Virus record (IMG/VR): IMGVR_UViG_3300021963_004731
Span: 1 to 28,476 of that record
DNA: 28,476 nucleotides
Source: a virus
Direction: 5' to 3' (one strand)
In this document: piece after piece, positions 24,642-28,476 of the stretch
How the letters are laid out: every line of letters begins with the position of its first letter
How positions within the stretch are numbered: position 1 is the first letter of the stretch
The notes under the pieces: generated by a model
The model's input: only the letters and a program-made list of their open reading frames with translations
What the model was told of the DNA's origin: nothing
Databases searched by the model: none
Translations under genes and position numbers: made by a program

Positions 24642-25427
24642 TCAGTACAACTTAAAGTCAATAGGTGCGAGCCACTTTCCTCCGACTTTGTGTGCTTGCA
24701 GAACTTTCCAATCTTTGCCCTTGACCCAGCCATATAGCCACCCATTGCCCCACGAACTGGTATTGAGGTTGATGTGAGCATAGCCCATCTTCTTCTTGTT
24801 GCACAAAGCCCCACCGCAGAATCCGACCACGCCCTTGTGACGCTTGGCGTTGGCTTGCATGATGGTGTGCAGGTGTCCAATCAAGGTAGCACCGCCTCTG
24901 GGCGAGTAGTGTACGGCATGCTCTCTTACGCTGTTCTGATTGACGCTGTAGCCATGACAGGTCGATATCGGACCCATCTCAAACACTCCGTCCTCCGCAT
25001 GGTAGGGAAGGATTAACTTGCATCCGTTCTTACGCAGGGTATACTCGATGTCTCTGATGACCCCTTTGCAGTAGTCACGGACGATGCCGTTGCCAGATGT
25101 CTCGATAGCCTTGAACAGACGATGCTCATGGTTGCCGTAGTGGTATACATCGGGCTTGGTCTTTTCCAAGAATTCCAATCCCATCTCGATATCCCTGTCC
25201 ATCGAGTTGTACTCTTCAGCACCGATGGCGTTCTTTCGTAGGGAGCGGATATCGAACCCATCACCGCCATGTATCTTGATGTCGGGGGAGAAATCAGCAA
25301 GGAAGCGAGTCAAGGCTAGGACAGTATCATCGTCCTGCATATCTCCGTGGTTATCGGAGAAGAAAACGAACTTAGTCCAAGCGTTGTGCTTCAGTTTAGG
25401 CTGTCGGTTTTTGTTGTTGATTCGCAT
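24642..25427 (-). CDS. Metallophosphoesterase (calcineurin-like)
   Basis: A 261-residue protein carrying all five motifs of the dimetal calcineurin-like phosphoesterase fold: D25-x-H27 (SDNHGD), G55-D56 (HGGDGFD), G98-N99-H100-E101, H158 (CHGYS) and G184-H185-x-H187 (IGHLHT). The metal ligands appear intact, so it should be active on a phosphodiester or phosphomonoester. The substrate cannot be read from sequence; nucleic acid ends or nucleotides are plausible because neighbours are recombination genes. Start ATG at 25427 overlaps the preceding gene by 32 bp. Length is in the usual range for a stand-alone enzyme. Confidence 0.85.
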   Translation of the reverse strand: MRINNKNRQPKLKHNAWTKFVFFSDNHGDMQDDDTVLALTRFLADFSPDIKIHGGDGFDIRSLRKNAIGAEEYNSMDRDIEMGLEFLEKTKPDVYHYGNHEHRLFKAIETSGNGIVRDYCKGVIRDIEYTLRKNGCKLILPYHAEDGVFEMGPISTCHGYSVNQNSVREHAVHYSPRGGATLIGHLHTIMQANAKRHKGVVGFCGGALCNKKKMGYAHINLNTSSWGNGWLYGWVKGKDWKVLQAHKVGGKWLAPIDFKLY

Positions 25428-25602
25428 CTTTGAGATACTTGGGAACCATGTACGGATTCTTTCGAGGAACCTTGATGTCGAGTTCAGCGATGATTTCCTT
25501 GAGTTCCTTGGGCGTGAAGGTAGCGGAAATATTTCTGGCTATGGATAAGCCAGCGACAATCCTAAACATGGATATGCCCTTACTTTTCTTTTCGTAAGCC
25601 AT
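25396..25602 (-). CDS. Small early protein of unknown function
   Basis: A 68-residue protein. I chose ATG 25602 (MAYEKKSKG); ATG 25620, six codons upstream, is also possible. Basic at both ends, with a central helix pair (FTPKELKEIIAELDIKVPRK). The start lies inside the 3' end of the preceding 56-residue gene and the stop lies inside the metallophosphoesterase gene, so translation is probably coupled. Function not recognised; the KELKEIIAEL segment could be a small protein-binding helix. Confidence 0.55.
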   Translation of the reverse strand: MAYEKKSKGISMFRIVAGLSIARNISATFTPKELKEIIAELDIKVPRKNPYMVPKYLKDANQQQKPTA

Positions 25603-25750
25603 TCTGTTTTTCCCAAGCATCCATCTTGGATTGGAGTTCTCGGAGCATGTCCAAGGCGAGTTCAAGGTCTTCGGGCTTCATGCCAAGGATGGCGGAAGCC
25701 TCTACAATCTTGAACGCTACCGCCTTGGTCTGCGGCTTCTTGCGAGGCAT
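25580..25750 (-). CDS. 56-residue helical protein missed by length cut-offs
   Basis: An uninterrupted frame from ATG 25750 to TAA 25580. The start overlaps the stop of the annealing-protein gene (TGATG). The peptide begins MPRKKPQTKAVAFKIVEASA and continues through PEDLELALDMLRELQSKMDA to end LRKEK: a basic head, then a strongly amphipathic helical body. It fills an otherwise empty ~150-bp gap in a cluster with no other gaps. The downstream gene begins inside its last codons. Function unknown; a small partner of the annealing protein is conceivable. Confidence 0.6.
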   Translation of the reverse strand: MPRKKPQTKAVAFKIVEASAILGMKPEDLELALDMLRELQSKMDAWEKQNGLRKEK

Positions 25751-26514
25751 CAGAACGGAACCTCGTCTTGGCTGTCGCTGGTGTTATTGGAAGCCATGTC
25801 GTAGAGAGCCACAGCGGTAGCCTTCAACTTAGCGTCCTTGGCGGTAACCTTGCCAGTCTTCTCGTAGGGGCGAGGTTCCCATTTGGTAGCCCAGTACTCC
25901 AAGTCCTTGAGCCCAAGTTCGCCAATGGGCGTTCCCTTGTTGTTACCGAAAGGAACAGGAATGGAAGGGTCGATGTCTCCAATAGAAGCAGGAACAGCCG
26001 CAACAGGAGCAGGAGCAGGAACAGTAGCGGTAGCCTTAGGAGCATTGGAAATGTACTTGGTGGTGGTCTGCGGAGCGGACTTCACGATGCGGTCATACTC
26101 GGCATCGTCATCATCGGTAGCCACGCCAGCAACGGAAGCGAGCGAGTACCTGCGGAGATATGAAATCAAAGCACCAGCCTGTTGACCAGTAGCACCCTTC
26201 TCGACAGGGATGAGGCAGGTGGATTCAATCTTGGTTCCGTTGGTGTGGATGATGATGGTCTTGATGCCGACACCCAGTTGCTCATCGGAGAACACGCTGT
26301 TGGAGGAGCAGGGCATCTGGAGGATAGCCAGACCATGCTTGGCGAAAATAGGCTTAATCACCGAAAGGTGAGCCGACAGGCTGGCGTACTTGGACTTATG
26401 AAAAGGATTGTTGCTGTCGGCAACGATGTCCTTGGTCTCAGCCATAGCCTTGATGATTGCGGTGTAGAGTTCGGAGTTATCGACTCCGTTGTTATTCGAT
26501 TCGTTGTTATTCAT
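25750..26514 (-). CDS. ERF-family single-strand annealing protein
   Basis: A 254-residue recombinase. Residues ~14-140 carry the ERF signature: N-P-F-H-K-S-K-Y-A-S-L at 36-46, G-L-A-I-L-Q at 61-66, and G-x-x-I-S-Y-x-R-R-Y-S-L followed by DDDD at ~114-137. ERF proteins anneal complementary single strands during phage recombination and circularisation. An A/P-rich linker follows (150-180), then a second element P-V-P-F-G-N-N-K-G-T-P-I-G-E-L at ~186-200, which resembles the small domain at the C-terminus of exonuclease X-type proteins (DUF3820-like). The last residues, SQDEVPF, look like the acidic tip of single-strand binding proteins. It starts a transcription unit after a terminator, with no Shine-Dalgarno visible. 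Confidence 0.82.
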   Translation of the reverse strand: MNNNESNNNGVDNSELYTAIIKAMAETKDIVADSNNPFHKSKYASLSAHLSVIKPIFAKHGLAILQMPCSSNSVFSDEQLGVGIKTIIIHTNGTKIESTCLIPVEKGATGQQAGALISYLRRYSLASVAGVATDDDDAEYDRIVKSAPQTTTKYISNAPKATATVPAPAPVAAVPASIGDIDPSIPVPFGNNKGTPIGELGLKDLEYWATKWEPRPYEKTGKVTAKDAKLKATAVALYDMASNNTSDSQDEVPF

Positions 26515-26529
26515 CGGGAGAATACATAT

Positions 26530-26558
26530 GGTCTACCATGACACACACGATTCGTCAA
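26530..26558 (-). promoter_or_regulatory. Possible promoter for the annealing-protein unit
   Basis: Reading the minus strand, TTGACG (26558-26553) is a good -35 element. It is followed after 17 bases by TAGACC (26535-26530), a poor -10 element (3 of 6). It lies right after the terminator and ~20 bases before the ATG at 26514, where a new promoter would be needed. The weak -10 keeps this tentative. Confidence 0.3.
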
Positions 26559-26561
26559 GAG

Positions 26562-26598
26562 AAAAAAATCGCCCTCATCCAACCACGAATGAGAGCGA
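26562..26598 (-). terminator. Intrinsic terminator after the helicase-loader gene
   Basis: On the minus strand TCGCTCTCAT (26598-26589) and ATGAGGGCGA (26578-26569) form a 10-bp stem with one G-U pair and a 10-base loop, followed directly by seven T (26568-26562). This is a classic rho-independent terminator. It separates nuclease, initiator and loader from the annealing-protein unit. Confidence 0.8.
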
Positions 26599-26674
26599 AT
26601 AAACCTTGCGGTTTTCCACACGAATAACACTAGCACACTTACGCACGAATGTTATAGGTGTTTTCCTTCTGGGG
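26599..26674. other. Untranslated stretch with repeated CACGAAT
   Basis: A gene-free stretch between the helicase-loader stop and the terminator; it forms the loader transcript's 3' untranslated part. The heptamer CACGAAT occurs at 26619-26625 and 26644-26650, and a third copy lies in the terminator loop and stem (26584-26590). No coding frame of interest. Possible protein-binding sites, otherwise nothing seen. Confidence 0.4.
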
Positions 26675-27358
26675 TCAAGCAGTAATACCAACGAAATAAT
26701 CTCTGAGCCTACGGACAAAGGCAACGCCAGTCTCCTTGCTGTTGAACCTCTCGACCAGCGTATCGCCTGTGTAGTTGGTGGTGATGATGGTTGTACGCAG
26801 ACCAGAGGTACGCTCATCCATGATGGCGAACAAATCGGTCTCCAGTCTGGGCGTAAGCCGCTCCTTGCCCAAATCGTCAAGAACAACGACCTTGGCGGAA
26901 ATCAAAGCGTCAATAACCTTGGAGTGCTTCTTCTCATCAAAGCCTTCCGCAATCTTGGCTTCAAACTTACGCATCTGCAAGAACATGCTATCGGTATGGT
27001 TGTCGAGCCAGAGTTTATTATAAAGCCACCAAGCCGCCCTGCTCTTGCCCAGACCAGTCTGCCCATGCAGGATGACCCCACACTTGCCATCGACAGGAGC
27101 CCAAGCCTTTACCTTACGCATAAAGTCATTGAACTCCATGTCGGTGTTGCGGAAGGCCAACGGCATCTCGGGGTGAATATTGTCACCCACCCACTCGACA
27201 TTCATCTGCTTGAACACTTCCCTGTAGTTATGGGGAGGCTTTAGAGCCCACTCGGTCTCGTAGCACTTCCTGCAAAGAACCATGTCCAAGAACCGCCCAG
27301 TATCCTTGCTGTAGACAGGACTGCCGATTTGACTGCAATGGTGGCACTTAGAAGCCAT
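26675..27358 (-). CDS. DnaC-type replicative helicase loader with zinc-binding N-terminus
   Basis: A 227-residue AAA+ ATPase. Walker A is GQTGLGKS (99-106), Walker B VVVLDD (157-162), sensor 1 TTNY (193-196), and an arginine cluster RRLR (216-219) is in the place of the sensor-2/box VII region. The N-terminus has C5-x2-C8 and C29-x2-C32, a likely zinc site, as seen in some phage and plasmid loaders. It would load the host replicative helicase at the origin, together with the initiator encoded immediately upstream. I chose ATG 27358 because AAGGAGGA lies 7-8 bases upstream; a longer frame exists but is a shadow of the initiator gene. It overlaps the initiator gene by 11 bp. Confidence 0.82.
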   Translation of the reverse strand: MASKCHHCSQIGSPVYSKDTGRFLDMVLCRKCYETEWALKPPHNYREVFKQMNVEWVGDNIHPEMPLAFRNTDMEFNDFMRKVKAWAPVDGKCGVILHGQTGLGKSRAAWWLYNKLWLDNHTDSMFLQMRKFEAKIAEGFDEKKHSKVIDALISAKVVVLDDLGKERLTPRLETDLFAIMDERTSGLRTTIITTNYTGDTLVERFNSKETGVAFVRRLRDYFVGITA

Positions 27359-28013
27359 TGGAATGTTCCTCCTTGGTGGTGACATGCTTGACAGCCTTGC
27401 AAGCCGTCTGAGCGGGAAATAGACCAAGCCATCCGTTACGCATGGACTGGGCAATGGTGTCGATTGCATCCTTCTCGCTGAGTGCGGTCATGTCCTTGAG
27501 TTGAAGAATGATGGTTGTCTTTGTCAAAGGCTTTCGCTTTTCCTTTCGGTAAGCCTCCCAGCATAGCCATGCTTTCTTGAATTCAACCCCATGAGGAAGA
27601 ACATAATCCACCTCGCCCTTTGTATCTTCTCTATTCTTCTTATCCTTCTCTTGTATATATGTAGCCGATTTTTCGGCTAGGGGGTAGCCGATTTTCTGGC
27701 TGGGGGTAGCCGATTTTCTGGCTCCCCCCTTCATGGACTCGGAACCACAGGTACGCAACACCCTTGTCTCCCCGATATTCTCGATTCTAATCACGAATCC
27801 AGAATCAACCAATGAGGATAGATGCTCCTTGACTGTGGACTCGGAGATGTCGCAAGCCTCAGCAAGATATGCGTTGCTGGCGTAGCAACCATCGTTGCCA
27901 TCCAGACATTGGATGACACCATACAACAGTTTAGCCATAGGACTAATCTGGGCATTGAAGACCTCTCTGGGGATGTAAACACCCCCAAAGGTCACGGCAG
28001 GTTTCTGCTTCAT
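27348..28013 (-). CDS. Replication initiator / replisome organiser (lambda O-like layout)
   Basis: A 221-residue protein. Residues ~26-80 form a winged-helix DNA-binding domain (YASNAYLAEACDISESTVKE followed by HLSSLVDSGFV). A charged linker spans ~90-135. The C-terminal ~60 residues (FKKAWLCWEAYRKEKRKPLT, then SEKDAIDTIAQSM, NGWLGLFP) form the kind of domain found at the end of phage replisome organisers. The gene lies directly upstream of a DnaC-type loader, the same order as O and P in lambda-like phages. The linker is encoded by the iteron array, so the origin probably lies inside this gene. ATG 28013 follows the nuclease stop by 3 bases. Confidence 0.75.
   Translation of the reverse strand: MKQKPAVTFGGVYIPREVFNAQISPMAKLLYGVIQCLDGNDGCYASNAYLAEACDISESTVKEHLSSLVDSGFVIRIENIGETRVLRTCGSESMKGGARKSATPSQKIGYPLAEKSATYIQEKDKKNREDTKGEVDYVLPHGVEFKKAWLCWEAYRKEKRKPLTKTTIILQLKDMTALSEKDAIDTIAQSMRNGWLGLFPAQTACKAVKHVTTKEEHSNGF
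27605..27725. other. Candidate replication origin inside the initiator gene
   Basis: Three iterons at 27662-27723 are followed, in the sense of the initiator gene, by an AT-rich stretch of ~45 bases (27616-27661) that is almost all purine on the coding strand (for example AGAGAAGGATAAGAAGAATA), a likely unwinding element. Initiator gene, iterons in its linker, adjacent purine-biased AT-rich segment and loader gene next door are the four elements of the lambda origin. Confidence 0.6.
27662..27723. repeat. Three iterons, two of them exact tandem 22-mers
   Basis: Plus-strand core TAGCCGATTTTCTGGCT at 27685-27701 and 27707-27723, each preceded by GGGGG, makes two identical abutting 22-bp units (27680-27701 and 27702-27723). 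A third, at 27662-27679, is the perfect inverted repeat TAGCCGA-TTTT-TCGGCTA. Starts are 23 and 22 bp apart, so each copy is read in a different codon phase. Confidence 0.85.
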
Positions 28014-28016
28014 CGC

Positions 28017-28476
28017 TTAGATGTCGATGGTGGTAATCTTGTCCTCGTAGGAAGGCCACATGTCGTGGTCGATGCACATCTGCATGTTGGCGAGATTGAT
28101 GTTCAGCAACTCCATCTGACGCTTCAAGGTCTTCTCGGAGATTTCAAACGCACGAACACCATGAGGGGCTTCCTTCTCGACAAAGATGAAGATGAATCTG
28201 AATCCATCGAATCCGTTGTGAGCCAGCAAGGTGAGATACATAGCCGCTTGCAGGTGATACATGTTGTCATCGATGACATTCTTAACCGAATACATGTTCT
28301 TGAGACAGGCGTTGGTGGTCTTGAGGTCGAACACGCACTTATCATCCCAGTTCACCCAGTCCAACTTGCCCTTAATCTTGATGTCCTTGAACGGCAGGAC
28401 ATCGGAGAACACGGCAACTTCAGCGTCACCATTGTTGCAACCTTGGTAGAAGGTCGAGTGGCTACGCACAGCCTCA
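28017..28476 (-). CDS. PD-(D/E)XK nuclease, RecE/RecB type (5' end outside window)
   Basis: The frame has no stop up to the right edge (upstream codons read E-A-V-R-S-H-S-T-F), so this is the C-terminal ~153 residues; the GTG at 28469 is internal or at most an alternative start. Active-site elements: IKGKLDWV (Asp), VFDLKTT (the D-x-K core), and HLQAAMYL, which fits the Q-x3-Y helix of this nuclease group. These are the hallmarks of RecE- or lambda-exonuclease-like enzymes that resect DNA ends. It pairs naturally with the ERF annealing protein a few genes away. Downstream lies the initiator gene, 3 bases after its stop. Confidence 0.78.
   Translation of the reverse strand, partial: EAVRSHSTFYQGCNNGDAEVAVFSDVLPFKDIKIKGKLDWVNWDDKCVFDLKTTNACLKNMYSVKNVIDDNMYHLQAAMYLTLLAHNGFDGFRFIFIFVEKEAPHGVRAFEISEKTLKRQMELLNINLANMQMCIDHDMWPSYEDKITTIDI

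Noticed and set aside
26606-27244. 212-codon open frame on the plus strand
   Set aside because: It is antisense to the helicase loader, whose Walker motifs and ribosome site are convincing; no recognisable product.
27662-27723. CRISPR-like array
   Set aside because: Repeats abut each other without spacers, lie inside a gene and show dyad symmetry of protein-binding sites.
1-28476. tRNA genes, insertion sequences, attachment sites
   Set aside because: No cloverleaf-like segments, transposase motifs or terminal inverted repeats were seen; intergenic space is minimal.

Overview
This window is part of a tailed bacteriophage genome, most likely a short-tailed (podovirus-type) phage of a diderm (Gram-negative) host. 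The evidence is a C-terminal part of an SU10-type (DUF5309-like) major capsid protein, a short-tail module (adaptor, nozzle-like protein, fibres), a gene for a 3,621-residue virion protein, and a lipoprotein/membrane protein resembling a spanin. Terminase, portal, DNA polymerase, integrase, endolysin and tRNA genes are not in the window.

Left arm, plus strand, 1..22860. Genes are packed head to tail with 0-5 bp gaps or 1-47 bp overlaps: capsid protein, unknown small protein, adaptor with an inserted carbohydrate-binding-like module, small beta-rich protein, repeat-rich tail fibre, a 35-residue membrane peptide not normally called, nozzle-like protein, second fibre, glycine-zipper internal protein, coiled-coil internal protein, and the giant polyvalent protein. 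A probable holin, a protein of uncertain function with an ART-like N-terminus, and a lipobox protein with three C-terminal membrane helices follow as a lysis or entry cassette.

Right arm, minus strand, 28476..22814 (read right to left). A RecE/RecB-type nuclease open at the window edge is followed by a winged-helix replication initiator and a DnaC-type helicase loader. An intrinsic terminator separates these from an ERF-family annealing protein, a string of small early genes and a metallophosphoesterase. The two arms converge and their last genes overlap by 47 bp.

The most interesting features are these. (1) A lambda-like origin candidate lies inside the initiator gene: three iterons whose spacing changes reading frame, followed by a purine/pyrimidine-asymmetric AT-rich stretch. 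(2) The palindromes GATC, CCGG and AGCT were not found anywhere in the window on an eye scan. (3) The giant protein carries two tandem ART-like domains and a polyvalent-protein domain split by AT-rich insertions, plus a small beta module repeated about five times. Function calls rest on motif reading by eye; no database search was possible.
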